Part shown: positions 39,073 to 48,442 of the stretch, piece after piece
How the letters are laid out: the number at the start of each line of letters is the position of its first letter
Numbering within the stretch: the stretch's first letter is position 1
Source: Marivirga salinae
GTDB lineage: Bacteria > Bacteroidota > Bacteroidia > Cytophagales > Cyclobacteriaceae
Assembly (NCBI RefSeq): GCF_030503855.1
Contig: NZ_CP129971.1
Span: 3,782,001 to 3,846,000 of the forward strand
DNA: 64,000 bases
Direction: 5' to 3'
The notes under the pieces: generated by a model
What the model was told of the DNA's origin: nothing
Database searches by the model: none
The model's input: only the letters and a program-made list of their open reading frames with translations
Translations under genes and position numbers: made by a program

Positions 39073-42000
39073 TATTCTCCTATTATAGTAAAAGCAGCCC
39101 AGTAATAAGGCTGAGGAAATTCTTCTTTAATTTTCATTTGTGCTTTTCGGAAAGAAGTAAATTTATCGTCCCCTTCTGTCCAATGTTTATAAAATTCGGT
39201 CATTAAAAGTTGTGTTGTATAATCATTAACAGTCCATAAACTCATAATAAGATTTTTAGCTCCAGCTACTAAGAAAGCTCTTTGTAAACCATAAACCCCT
39301 TCACCATTTTTCACATCACCCAAACCCGTTTCACATGCAGAAAGCACGACTAATTCTGTACCCTCCAAATTTAAATTCATAGTTTCATAGGCAGTCAATA
39401 ACCCATCTTCAAAACTGTCTTCATATGGCAACCCTCCTGCTAATCCTATGGACGCACCTGAAAGCAAGATCCCAGAACGTAATAATGGATTTTCTTCTTT
39501 TCCTTGGTTTTCAGCTCCTGAAATCTTCTTATCTGAATCATAGGTTTTGAAAAAACCATGTGTAGCTATATGAAGAATGTTAGGTGCACTAAGGCTATCA
39601 ATTAAAATTTCATTCGCCTCTTTTTCAATATATTTCGTTACTCTCCAGTTATTTGCTTTAGTCATAGAATCTATAGCATTTATTTCTAATTTAGTTCCTG
39701 GTAAGGGTGGAATACCTCCATTAAAATCTCGCATTAAACCTGTGCTTTGAGATGTCAATTTCATTTCATCAGATGGCCTACCCAAAGAAAAATCTGGAGA
39801 ACCAATCAGAACCAATGATGGGTATTCAGTGATTGAAAGAGAATCACTTTCTGCTATAAATGTAGAATCTGTAGCTAAGGATGTTGAATCATTAGACAAT
39901 ACTTTCATATCCGTTTTTATCAAATCTCGAGCGCTAGTAATAATCCTGATATTCTCTTTCTCTAAAAGATATTGTCCTAAATTTTCACTGTATAAAGTAT
40001 TGATATTTATTTTATTGTAGATCCCATCTGGACTGATGTATAATTTATCTAAACCTTCAGGAATATCCTTATCTACCCATTCCCATAATTTTTCATAAGA
40101 TATTTTATCCATCAATTTAAATTTGATAAGGTTTTGATAAGCATTAAAATATTTTTGCTCAATTCTTCTACCTTCTTGCAAAACAGCAATTTGAGGTTCA
40201 TCCATTGTATCTGTTAAAATTAAGCCTGCATAGATAATAGAATCATTTTTCAAACTTTTCTTAACCCTAACCAACTCCACTACACCAGTATTAGGACCTA
40301 AACTTTGCTTTAATTTTTGCCAGTTGATGCTATCAGACCCAAAGCCAGCATTAAAAAGATTAGACTTAACACTCAATTCCTTCTCCATTGAATTGATTGA
40401 ATTTTCGATTTCATCTAAATTGATATCTTGCTCAGTTAACTCCTCTTTGGTGTAAGAATAATATTGGATAGCTTTTTCTTTCTTATCTTGCCAAGAGGTA
40501 AATAGTGCAATTAATTCTTGATCTCCGCTATTCAGAATTTTATTCCTCATTTTTGCAGATGCATTTAAGAGCATGGCCTTAGTGGTCAGCTGTAAATTAA
40601 ATAGGTCTTCCTTAAGCTTTGGAATAGTTTGGAAATTTTCAATCGCAAAATCTTTATAGGCCTCAAAAACAGGATTTACTTTATGATAAAAAGCTGATTT
40701 TTCACTTTCACTCATCGAAGGAAAATACTCTTTAAACAAGAATAAATAACTATCAACTGACTCGCTGAATAAGGTATAAGCAGAGTCAATATCATTTTGA
40801 ACTTGCTTTAAGATACCCCATCCATATAGTGTAAAAATATAATTAGGATGATTCACTCCCAATACTTCTTTTCTTAGTTTGGAGACCTTAGAAAATAAGG
40901 AATCAGCCTTTTCAAATGCTTCTTGCTTTTGGTAAAGGACAGCTAAATTATACTGAGTACTTGCAAATACTGGATTATTAGAACCATATACCTTTTCATC
41001 AATCACTAATGATTTTTCATAATACTCTTCTGCTTTTTCAAAATCTTCATTCGCAAGATATAAGGAAGCTAGATTGTGTAAAGTTGTAGCATATTTTGGA
41101 TGGTTAACTCCATAAATAATAGAATCCATCTCCAAGGCTTCGTTTAAAAGTGGTAATGCCTTTTCAGTATTCCCCTCACTTTGGTAAATGGAAGATAGGT
41201 TTTCAATAGAAGTTACATAGGAAGGATGAAGCTTTCCGAGTTTCTCAATGTAAATATCAATAGCACTTAATAAATTATTTTTTGCTTCTTTTAAATTTCC
41301 AGTATTTTGATAATAAAGCCCAATACCTGATAAAGCATCAGCATAAGCAGCACTTTGATTGCCGTAAATTGTTTTCGATAGATTCAGCGTTTTTCTAAAA
41401 TATTGTTCAGCAATAGGATATTCTGCTTCTCCCATTTTGACTAAGGCTAGTTTAGAATACACATTTAAAAGTGCTGGGTGATTCTCGCCTAGGCTATTGA
41501 CATAAGTTTTTTCCGCTAATCTGTAAAGCGAATCAGCTTGACGGAAACGAGACCGGCTTTGAGCTACAGTTCCAAGATTTTCATATACCTTGGCATTATT
41601 TTCATGATTGCTTTCAAATATAGTTCGAAAAATATATCCAGCATCTTTAAAATAAGACTCCGCTAAATCATACTCACTATTCTCTAAACTTAATGAACCC
41701 AAATTATTGAGAGTATTAGCATATTCAACCGTTTCTTTTCCTAAGGTTTTTTCAATTAATTGAAGATTTTTAGTGAAATAATTAGTCGCTTTATCAATGT
41801 TAGTTCGGTTTTGCTCCAGAACTCCGAGACTATTACGAGTCGGAATTTCAATTTCAGTTTTGAATTTATTGTCGCCTTCAAATTGTTGCAATGATTTATT
41901 CAAATACAATTCAGCAGAATCAAAATCGGCTAAGTCTAAGTAAATATCACCAGTATTTTTATAGGCAAGTGCTTTTTCTTCACTTTCACCCTCTATGTTG

Positions 42001-43148
42001 CTTAATATATTTTCATCAACAGATAATAAGAGCTGAAGAGCTGAATCCAGCTTACCCATTTGTTTAAAAACCAATGCTTTCTGCGCCAGAATTTTTACAG
42101 ACTGCAAACTATCTGCTTTATTTTCAATCGATAAGGAATCATTAGCTATACTATAAAGTGCTAATGCGGTGGTATAATCTCCCTTATTAAAAGCAACTGC
42201 TGCGCTATTCAACTGACTTTGCAAATCGTCTCCACCTAAAGCAAGCAATGATTCCCCTTTATTACTTTGACCCGTTTTTTGATAAAGTACTCCTAAGTTA
42301 TTTTTTGTACTGGCATATAAATTCCGATCAGTATCATCATCATTTTCCAATTGCGTTTTCAATATTTCATAAAAAGAAATTGCTTTATCATTTTGACTGC
42401 TTTCTTGATAAATTAAAGCTCTTTGATAAGCTGAAATTTTCCATAATTCACTGCTTTGAAGATTATTGTCTTGAGTAATACCAATTACTCTATCATAAAA
42501 TTCTGCAGCCTGATCTAAATCACCCTTTTCTTGTAACAAGCTAGCAACATAATATAGTGTATTCAAATATTGAGAACCTGCTTGTGATATATATTGATTA
42601 AGTATTGGCAAAACCTGTTGAAAATATTGTAGCGCATCATCTTCTTGATTTTGATAGCGTAAAGAAGCATAGTCAAAAACTGCTATAGCATGATTTAAAG
42701 AATTTTTATCTTCTTTATTTAAGACCTCCATATAGTCTTTTGAGAAAGTCATAGCCTCCTCCATATTTCCTAATTGGAAATTAAGTTGGGATATAAAATT
42801 CAATAACTGAATGTAAAACTGTGTTTGTTGATCAAAAGTGACCTCCTTCATCAACTCCAGCTCTTCTGAGGCAAGTTTTAAACCTTCTTCAAAATCTTGA
42901 GTTTTAAATGATAATTTCACTCCTGCATGAAGAGAATAAATATAAGCTTCGTGTTTTTTTCCATAAGTTTCTTCTGCTTGAGATAGCGCTTTTTCTAATA
43001 AGGATTCAGCTAATTCCAACTGATCATTATTTGTAGCCTTTTGCAAAGCAGTGAATGTCTCATCCCATGAGTTTTGAGCATTTAAAGGCAGAGCAAAACT
43101 TACAGATAGAATAATAAAAATTAAAAATTTCATTTTAATGATATTCAT
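39072..43148 (-). CDS. Secreted TPR-array protein with C-terminal CHAT (caspase-like) protease domain
   Basis: The 1358-aa product has a signal peptide (core FLIFIILSVSFALPLNAQ; ATG 43133 is an alternative start). Residues about 30-870 are tandem tetratricopeptide repeats, many of the 42-residue kinesin-light-chain type (for example TLHNLASLYLANEDFEKAEE). The CHAT domain fills about 1040-1355 with both catalytic elements intact: HIATHGFF (His about 1197) and VVLSACETGLGD (Cys about 1272). CHAT proteases are C14/C25-related cysteine peptidases; a secreted form fused to TPRs next to a wall-anchored OmpA protein suggests regulated proteolysis in the periplasm or at the surface. Substrate and trigger are unknown. 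Confidence 0.93.
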   Translation of the reverse strand: MNIIKMKFLIFIILSVSFALPLNAQNSWDETFTALQKATNNDQLELAESLLEKALSQAEETYGKKHEAYIYSLHAGVKLSFKTQDFEEGLKLASEELELMKEVTFDQQTQFYIQLLNFISQLNFQLGNMEEAMTFSKDYMEVLNKEDKNSLNHAIAVFDYASLRYQNQEDDALQYFQQVLPILNQYISQAGSQYLNTLYYVASLLQEKGDLDQAAEFYDRVIGITQDNNLQSSELWKISAYQRALIYQESSQNDKAISFYEILKTQLENDDDTDRNLYASTKNNLGVLYQKTGQSNKGESLLALGGDDLQSQLNSAAVAFNKGDYTTALALYSIANDSLSIENKADSLQSVKILAQKALVFKQMGKLDSALQLLLSVDENILSNIEGESEEKALAYKNTGDIYLDLADFDSAELYLNKSLQQFEGDNKFKTEIEIPTRNSLGVLEQNRTNIDKATNYFTKNLQLIEKTLGKETVEYANTLNNLGSLSLENSEYDLAESYFKDAGYIFRTIFESNHENNAKVYENLGTVAQSRSRFRQADSLYRLAEKTYVNSLGENHPALLNVYSKLALVKMGEAEYPIAEQYFRKTLNLSKTIYGNQSAAYADALSGIGLYYQNTGNLKEAKNNLLSAIDIYIEKLGKLHPSYVTSIENLSSIYQSEGNTEKALPLLNEALEMDSIIYGVNHPKYATTLHNLASLYLANEDFEKAEEYYEKSLVIDEKVYGSNNPVFASTQYNLAVLYQKQEAFEKADSLFSKVSKLRKEVLGVNHPNYIFTLYGWGILKQVQNDIDSAYTLFSESVDSYLFLFKEYFPSMSESEKSAFYHKVNPVFEAYKDFAIENFQTIPKLKEDLFNLQLTTKAMLLNASAKMRNKILNSGDQELIALFTSWQDKKEKAIQYYSYTKEELTEQDINLDEIENSINSMEKELSVKSNLFNAGFGSDSINWQKLKQSLGPNTGVVELVRVKKSLKNDSIIYAGLILTDTMDEPQIAVLQEGRRIEQKYFNAYQNLIKFKLMDKISYEKLWEWVDKDIPEGLDKLYISPDGIYNKININTLYSENLGQYLLEKENIRIITSARDLIKTDMKVLSNDSTSLATDSTFIAESDSLSITEYPSLVLIGSPDFSLGRPSDEMKLTSQSTGLMRDFNGGIPPLPGTKLEINAIDSMTKANNWRVTKYIEKEANEILIDSLSAPNILHIATHGFFKTYDSDKKISGAENQGKEENPLLRSGILLSGASIGLAGGLPYEDSFEDGLLTAYETMNLNLEGTELVVLSACETGLGDVKNGEGVYGLQRAFLVAGAKNLIMSLWTVNDYTTQLLMTEFYKHWTEGDDKFTSFRKAQMKIKEEFPQPYYWAAFTIIGE

Positions 43149-43198
43149 ACCTATGCAAGATGGAGAATATGTAGGGATTTTGAAAAAAATTCATCGAA

Positions 43199-43216
43199 AT
43201 ACCTAATTTTAGGTAT
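43199..43216. promoter_or_regulatory. 18-bp perfect palindrome, candidate operator of the CHAT operon and/or M1 peptidase gene
   Basis: ATACCTAA (43199-43206), a 2-bp spacer and TTAGGTAT (43209-43216) form a perfect dyad in the 138-bp gap between divergent genes, 51 bp from the CHAT start and 70 bp from the M1 start. No U-tract follows, so it looks like a protein-binding site. No regulator gene is adjacent. Confidence 0.5.
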
Positions 43217-43286
43217 CTCAATTATTGAATGTAATTGACATAAATCTTACTTATATTTAAAGATCGTCTAAAATTTCAATCTTATT

Positions 43287-44930
43287 ATGCAAAATTTCAA
43301 ATTCAGTTTCCTATTCGTATTATTTTCCCTTTTTATCACATCTATCTTATTTGCTCAAAAAGATTTTAACAGAGCCGACAGCTTGAAAGGAGGACTAACT
43401 GAAGAAAGAACTTGGTGGGATTTAAAATATTATCACCTGCAAACAAAAGTGAATCCAGAGGAGCAATATATTTCAGGAAGTAATACGATTCAATACGAAG
43501 TTTTAGAATCTTACCATGTCATGCAAATCGATTTGCAAAAACCAATGACAATAGACAGCATTGTTCAAAATGGAGAACAACTTGAATTCAAAACAGAATT
43601 TAATGCTCATTTTATTCAATTGAAAGGAGACCAAAAAGTTGGAGACATTAATGAATTGACTATCTACTATTCTGGTAATCCTCGAGTGGCAAAAAATGCT
43701 CCTTGGGATGGTGGTTTTACTTGGAAAAAAGATGAAAATGGACAACACTTTATTGCCACAGCCAATCAGGGGATTGGTGCCAGTGTTTGGTGGCCATGCA
43801 AAGAACTTCCTGCTGATGAACCGGACAGTATGCTGATCAGTGTAAATGTACCAAAACCATTAGTGGATGTATCCAATGGGAGATTAAGAGAAGTTGAAGA
43901 GCACGAAAACAGTCGGACATATCATTGGTTTGTGAGCAATCCTATCAATAACTATGGAGTAAATTTAAATATTGGTGATTATGTGAATTTCAAAGAAAAA
44001 TATGAAGGTGAGAAAGGCCCATTAGATTGCAGCTACTGGGTGTTAAGTTATAATCTGGAAAAAGCTAAAAAGCAATTTCAGGAAGTACCTAGAATGCTAG
44101 AAGCTTTTGAATATTGGTTTGGCCCCTACCCTTTTTATGAGGACAGCTATAAATTGGTAGAAGCTCCTTATTTAGGGATGGAACATCAAAGTTCTGTTAC
44201 TTACGGAAATGAATTTAAAAACGGCTATAGAGGCCAAGATTTGAGTCAGACAGGTTGGGGATTGAAATTTGATTTCATCATTATTCATGAATCAGGTCAC
44301 GAATGGTTTGCCAATAATATCACCTATAAAGATGTAGCTGATATGTGGATTCATGAATCTTTTACACATTACTCAGAAAATCTGTTTTTAGATTATCATT
44401 ATGATTCACTTGCTGCCAATGCTTATGTGCAAGGTGTCCGCTCTTCTATTCAGAATGACAGACCAATAATCGGTGAATATGGGGTTTCGCATGAAGGTTC
44501 AGGTGACATGTATTATAAAGGCGGAAATATGCTTCATCTCATCAGACAATTATTCGATAATGATGAGAAATGGAGAAAAACATTAAGGGGATTGAATAAA
44601 GAATTCTATCATCAGACCGTGACCACTGAACAAATAGAAAATTATATTTCAGAAGCTTATGGAAAACCTTTAGATAAAGTATTTGACCAATATCTTCGAA
44701 CTACCCAAATTCCTACTTTCACTTATAGGGTTTTGGGCAATCAACTGCTTTACAAATGGGAAAATACAGTTGAAAGATTTAATATGCCCATAAGAATATT
44801 TATAAACGGAGAGCCTGAATGGCTAGAACCTAATTCCAAATCATTTAAAGCTTTGGAGAACTTGCCTGAAAATGCGGAAATTTTGGTAGATCCTAATTTT
44901 TATGTGGGGGATTTTAATTTAACAGAGTAG
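43287..44930 (+). CDS. Exported M1-family (aminopeptidase N-like) zinc metallopeptidase
   Basis: The 547-aa protein has a signal peptide ending SILFAQ. The zinc site is HESGHEWF (HExxH, about residue 335) with the third ligand Glu about 19 residues on in WIHESFTHYSENL. The exopeptidase signature appears as LGMEHQSSVTYGN in place of GAMEN. Length is that of the short Bacteroidota/LTA4-hydrolase-like branch, with an N-terminal beta domain (to about 235), the catalytic domain (to about 460) and a small C-terminal part. It should remove N-terminal residues from peptides in the periplasm. It diverges from the CHAT operon; after its stop comes an unusual GC-rich intergenic block. Confidence 0.92.
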   Translation: MQNFKFSFLFVLFSLFITSILFAQKDFNRADSLKGGLTEERTWWDLKYYHLQTKVNPEEQYISGSNTIQYEVLESYHVMQIDLQKPMTIDSIVQNGEQLEFKTEFNAHFIQLKGDQKVGDINELTIYYSGNPRVAKNAPWDGGFTWKKDENGQHFIATANQGIGASVWWPCKELPADEPDSMLISVNVPKPLVDVSNGRLREVEEHENSRTYHWFVSNPINNYGVNLNIGDYVNFKEKYEGEKGPLDCSYWVLSYNLEKAKKQFQEVPRMLEAFEYWFGPYPFYEDSYKLVEAPYLGMEHQSSVTYGNEFKNGYRGQDLSQTGWGLKFDFIIIHESGHEWFANNITYKDVADMWIHESFTHYSENLFLDYHYDSLAANAYVQGVRSSIQNDRPIIGEYGVSHEGSGDMYYKGGNMLHLIRQLFDNDEKWRKTLRGLNKEFYHQTVTTEQIENYISEAYGKPLDKVFDQYLRTTQIPTFTYRVLGNQLLYKWENTVERFNMPIRIFINGEPEWLEPNSKSFKALENLPENAEILVDPNFYVGDFNLTE

Positions 44931-45090
44931 CCCCCTAGCCCTCAAAGGGGGGATTTGGGCGGCACCACTTTGAAATAGCGAGTTACAAGTTGGGCGACTC
45001 GTGCACTTAGGTCAGTACCGAAGGTCCGACCGGAATCTGCAAAGAGTGAATAGTTAGAAGTAGGAAGATGGGAGTGGGAAGTTGGAAAAA
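44931..45090. repeat. GC-rich hairpin element followed by degenerate GAAGT repeats
   Basis: Immediately after the M1 stop lies GCCCCCTAGCCCTCAAAGGG followed by GGGATTTGGGC, giving a CCCCC/GGGGG hairpin. About 50 bp of unusually GC-rich sequence follows (44998-45046, including GGTCCGACCGG), then degenerate units GTTAGAAGTAGGAAG and GGGAAGTTGG (45053-45084). The composition differs sharply from the AT-rich surroundings. No coding frame is seen. It resembles dispersed intergenic repeats of Bacteroidota, but copy number cannot be judged here. Confidence 0.5.
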
Positions 45091-45212
45091 AAGAACCACA
45101 TTAAAGGAGATGAAGGAAAAAGAATCTAATGGAATCATACTTGAAATTTGATAATCATGAACAATACGTATAATTTTAACTTTATAAAGATTCTAAAGCC
45201 AAACCTACAAAG

Positions 45213-45857
45213 ATGAAGAGCCTTATTTTACCAATTTTAGTTTTAATTAATCTAAACCTGCTAGCACAAAAACAGGAGATTGACCAGCCCTACCAAAAAG
45301 GAATGGGCGAAAATGGTGTCAGAGTTGGAGAATGGAAATATTTTGGTATTAATGAAGAATTGGAATTGACTTATAATTACGATTCCTATACTGTATCTTA
45401 TTTAAAACTAGACACTTCATTATATCTGATTTATGATAATGATGATTGGAAAGCTGTAAAGCCTGATCGTCAGCTAAGATACATAGGAAGTTATAATCAT
45501 CTTTATAATTTTTTCGCCAAAGAATTGTCAAGCACATACTCTTCAAAAGCAAGTAAAAAGAAAATAAGTACCATACTTTTACTAGAATTAGAATTTAGTG
45601 AAGAAGGTCAGCTTGTTGAGAAAAAAATCATTGGTGAGGATAAAGAATATTTTGAAGAAGCTATTCTGACTATTGCAGAATCAATTCCCGAATATTGGAT
45701 TCCTGCTATTTATAATGGTATTCCTGTTAAATCTAAAATAAGTTTTCCTATAATTTACACAAGAGAATCCAAGGAAGACAAACAACCAAAAATAGAAGAT
45801 CTTAATTATGTTGGTAAGGTCATGTCCCCCATAAAAGTCGTTGGTTACGGATTTTAA
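45213..45857 (+). CDS. Exported protein with TonB C-terminal-like domain
   Basis: The 214-aa protein has a signal peptide (ending LNLLAQ) rather than the usual N-terminal TonB membrane anchor. A short MORN-like segment (GMGENGVRVGEWKYFG) comes first. Residues about 115-195 resemble a TonB C-terminal fold: ILLLELEFSEEGQLVEKKII, a helix AILTIAESIPEYWIPA, and GIPVKSKISFPIIYT. Without a proline-rich linker or transmembrane anchor it is unlikely to energise a receptor in the classical way; such solitary TonB-C domains are common in Bacteroidota and of unknown role. It is flanked by non-coding DNA and seems monocistronic. Confidence 0.7.
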   Translation: MKSLILPILVLINLNLLAQKQEIDQPYQKGMGENGVRVGEWKYFGINEELELTYNYDSYTVSYLKLDTSLYLIYDNDDWKAVKPDRQLRYIGSYNHLYNFFAKELSSTYSSKASKKKISTILLLELEFSEEGQLVEKKIIGEDKEYFEEAILTIAESIPEYWIPAIYNGIPVKSKISFPIIYTRESKEDKQPKIEDLNYVGKVMSPIKVVGYGF

Positions 45858-45927
45858 AGGCAGAGCCAAAATTGTAATTTGACCCTACCAAAATCATTCT
45901 AAGATTAAACAACTGATGTTATCATGT

Positions 45928-47727
45928 CTAGAATTTATATTTCCCGTCCTCTATAAGCTTTTGGGCTACTCTCCTTCTTGTATCCTTCACATTAAAGGCT
46001 TCCATTTTAGTGAATCGCTTTAAAGCCATATTCATCATTTTTAATTCATCGCCTTCAGAAAAAGACCATAGGGCTTCTTCTGCTGAATTTTTGATACTCT
46101 TTACGGCTTCCATCATAAACAATTGACAGATATCAACTTGAGTAGCACTAGCTCCTTCCCCAAGTGTATCTTTTATTCTTTTGGTTTTCACCAATACTGA
46201 TTCCAGCATATATATCTGAATCAACATATCCGCTACATTCATTAAAATCTCCTGCTCCTCCTTTAATTTCATCATTAGCTTTTGGGCTGCTGATCCTGCA
46301 ATGATTAAAGTGATTTTCTTTAGATTTTCTAAGACCTGAGTACCTTGTTCTAAGGTGTCTTCATTCTTATTCGCTGAAAAATCAGGGATGCTGGTTAATT
46401 CTTTTTGAACAGCAGTGGCTGCATTCATTAAATCCAATTCGCCATTCATAGCTTTTTTCAGAAGTATATCCACTATCAACATGCGGTTGATTTCATTTGT
46501 ACCTTCAAATATCCTACTGATTCTTGAATCACGATACAATCTTGCCATAGGAGCTTCTTCGGAAAAACCCATACCACCATAAATCTGCAAACCTTCATCA
46601 ACTGTGAAATCTTGTGACTCTGTACCAAAAACTTTTATGATAGCACATTCAATTCCATAGGCTGTAACCGCTTTTGGTTTTGCCTCATCTAAAGACATTC
46701 CTGATTTCAAATATTCTTCTTCTTTTTGATCGATTAATTCACCTGTTCTGTAGGCAGCAGCTTGTAGCGCATAAGTTTTGACTACCATTTTAGCCAATTT
46801 CTGCTGAATGGCACCAAATGAGCTGATGGATTGACCAAATTGCTTACGGTCTTTAGCATATCCCACAGCATAATCAATTGCCTTTTTTGAAACCCCTAAT
46901 CCACCTATTCCAAGTTTTATTCTGCCTGTGCTCAATACATTTAAAGCTATTTTAAAACCATCTCCTCTCTTTCCCAAAAGGTTTTCTTCAGGTACTTTTA
47001 CATCATTCAAAAATACTTGTCGCGTTGAAGAAGCTCTAATCCCCATTTTATCTTCCTCTTCTCCTAAAGTCAACCCTGCATATCCTTTCTCCACTATAAA
47101 CGCAGATAAATTTTGATCATCTTCGATCTTTGCAAAAACCGTAAACACATCTGCAATACCCGCATTCGTAATCCACATTTTCTGCCCAGTCAGATAATAA
47201 GCTTTTTCCGATTCATTATAAATCGCTTTGGTCTTTCCAGAATTAGCATCGGAGCCTGCATCAGGTTCTGTCAAGCAATAACATCCTTTTGACTTTCCAG
47301 AAATCATATCAGGGATATATTGTGCCTTTTGCTTTTCGTTTCCGTATAATAAAATTGGAGCAATTCCGATACTGGTTTGTACACCAATTGCTGGTGAAAA
47401 CTCAGTAGTTTTCGCCATTTCCTCAATTACTCTCAGAGTGGTATTAAAACTCACTTCTATTCCTCCATAATTTTCAGAAACACCTAAGCCTAAAAGTCCT
47501 AAATCTCCAGCCTTATGTAATAAATCAATAGTTTGAGATAAATCCTTCTTCTTTTCTAATTCATCAGCTAATGGTAAAACTTCCTGTTCTACAAATTCTT
47601 TTGCAGAAGCTACCATCATATTTTGCTCTTCTGAAAAATCAGATTCTATAAAAATGCTTTCTGGGATCTTATTGATTAAAAATGAACCACCAGTTTGTGA
47701 AGGGATTTGTTTTTCTTTAGTTTCCAT
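45928..47727 (-). CDS. Acyl-CoA dehydrogenase (long, 599-aa FAD type)
   Basis: The cytoplasmic flavoenzyme should introduce the trans-2 double bond into an acyl-CoA (beta-oxidation first step). Signatures are CYCLTEPDAGSDANSG (FAD/substrate loop), WITNAGIADVFTV and IYGGMGFSEEAPMARLYRD, followed by ISRIFEGTNEINR, which contains the catalytic glutamate region. The extra C-terminal helical part (about 430-599) is typical of the 600-aa Bacteroidota/VLCAD-like subgroup. It is 5 bp downstream of the transglutaminase-like gene and both lie behind paired palindromes next to a divergent TetR gene, so a fatty-acyl-CoA-responsive TetR control is likely. Confidence 0.95.
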   Translation of the reverse strand: METKEKQIPSQTGGSFLINKIPESIFIESDFSEEQNMMVASAKEFVEQEVLPLADELEKKKDLSQTIDLLHKAGDLGLLGLGVSENYGGIEVSFNTTLRVIEEMAKTTEFSPAIGVQTSIGIAPILLYGNEKQKAQYIPDMISGKSKGCYCLTEPDAGSDANSGKTKAIYNESEKAYYLTGQKMWITNAGIADVFTVFAKIEDDQNLSAFIVEKGYAGLTLGEEEDKMGIRASSTRQVFLNDVKVPEENLLGKRGDGFKIALNVLSTGRIKLGIGGLGVSKKAIDYAVGYAKDRKQFGQSISSFGAIQQKLAKMVVKTYALQAAAYRTGELIDQKEEEYLKSGMSLDEAKPKAVTAYGIECAIIKVFGTESQDFTVDEGLQIYGGMGFSEEAPMARLYRDSRISRIFEGTNEINRMLIVDILLKKAMNGELDLMNAATAVQKELTSIPDFSANKNEDTLEQGTQVLENLKKITLIIAGSAAQKLMMKLKEEQEILMNVADMLIQIYMLESVLVKTKRIKDTLGEGASATQVDICQLFMMEAVKSIKNSAEEALWSFSEGDELKMMNMALKRFTKMEAFNVKDTRRRVAQKLIEDGKYKF

Positions 47728-47732
47728 AGTTT

Positions 47733-48389
47733 TTATTTAATGTGTAATAGGTTTCTTTCTGAAATTTGAGATGCTAAATGCGGGTAATTCTTAATCAATT
47801 CGCTTATAAAAAATTCATATGGAATATCCTCAAAATGACCATATTGATGCAGATATTCCATGAATAAGCCTCCATTTTGGTCATACTCCTGAAAAACAGA
47901 ATCACCATCAGGATTAAATTCCAAAGGAATGACATTTAGTTTTTCACAAAGCTCTTTATTGAAGACAGGTGTTACTTTAATCCATTTTCCATTGAGATAT
48001 ATCTCCGCATAACCATGAAAAACCAAGACATCTGTTTGAAGCACTGCTTCCAATTTTGCGGTACCTATATGATTTCTCACATTAGCAAAACCTAGTCGGG
48101 AAGGAATTCCAATAACTCGGCAAGCAGCTGCAAAAAGACAACTCTTTTCCACACAATAGCCATAATCCCTTGTCAACAAACTACTTGCCTTCATGGCTTC
48201 TTTCGAAAAATCCAATCTGTAGGGATCATATCGAAATCCATCACGAACAGCGTAATATAAGTGCTTTACCTTTTCCGTTTCATCATTCGTTCCGAGCGTT
48301 ACATTTTTGGCAAATTCTTGAACTGCTTGATGGTCAGCATTTATAAACTCAGTTGATTTTAAATATATAGCTAGATTTTCGTTCTTCAT
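47733..48389 (-). CDS. Transglutaminase-like (cysteine-protease fold) protein with altered third catalytic residue
   Basis: The 218-aa protein (ATG 48389; a TTG two codons upstream is less likely) has the transglutaminase-core pattern: DYGYCVEKSCLFAAACR holds the expected Cys, and FHGYAEIYLNGKWIKVTPVF the His. Where the family normally has Asp (W..xDPT), this protein has Thr (VTPVF), so the classical Cys-His-Asp triad is incomplete. The N-terminal ETEKVKHLYYAVRDGFRYDP is also typical of the family. It has no signal peptide. It is the first gene of a TetR-linked operon with an acyl-CoA dehydrogenase; its role there is unknown. Confidence 0.85.
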   Translation of the reverse strand: MKNENLAIYLKSTEFINADHQAVQEFAKNVTLGTNDETEKVKHLYYAVRDGFRYDPYRLDFSKEAMKASSLLTRDYGYCVEKSCLFAAACRVIGIPSRLGFANVRNHIGTAKLEAVLQTDVLVFHGYAEIYLNGKWIKVTPVFNKELCEKLNVIPLEFNPDGDSVFQEYDQNGGLFMEYLHQYGHFEDIPYEFFISELIKNYPHLASQISERNLLHIK

Positions 48390-48398
48390 TTTCAATAT

Positions 48399-48416
48399 TT
48401 AGGCATTTATGCCTAA
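48399..48416. promoter_or_regulatory. TetR operator half 1: perfect palindrome TTAGGCAT-TT-ATGCCTAA
   Basis: The 8-bp arms are perfectly complementary. The site is 9 bp upstream of the transglutaminase-like ATG, where bound repressor would block initiation. A second copy of the TAGGCA-N4-TGCCTA core lies 43 bp away, about four helical turns. Confidence 0.8.
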
Positions 48417-48442
48417 CAAATGTAATAAAGAAATTCAGGAAA

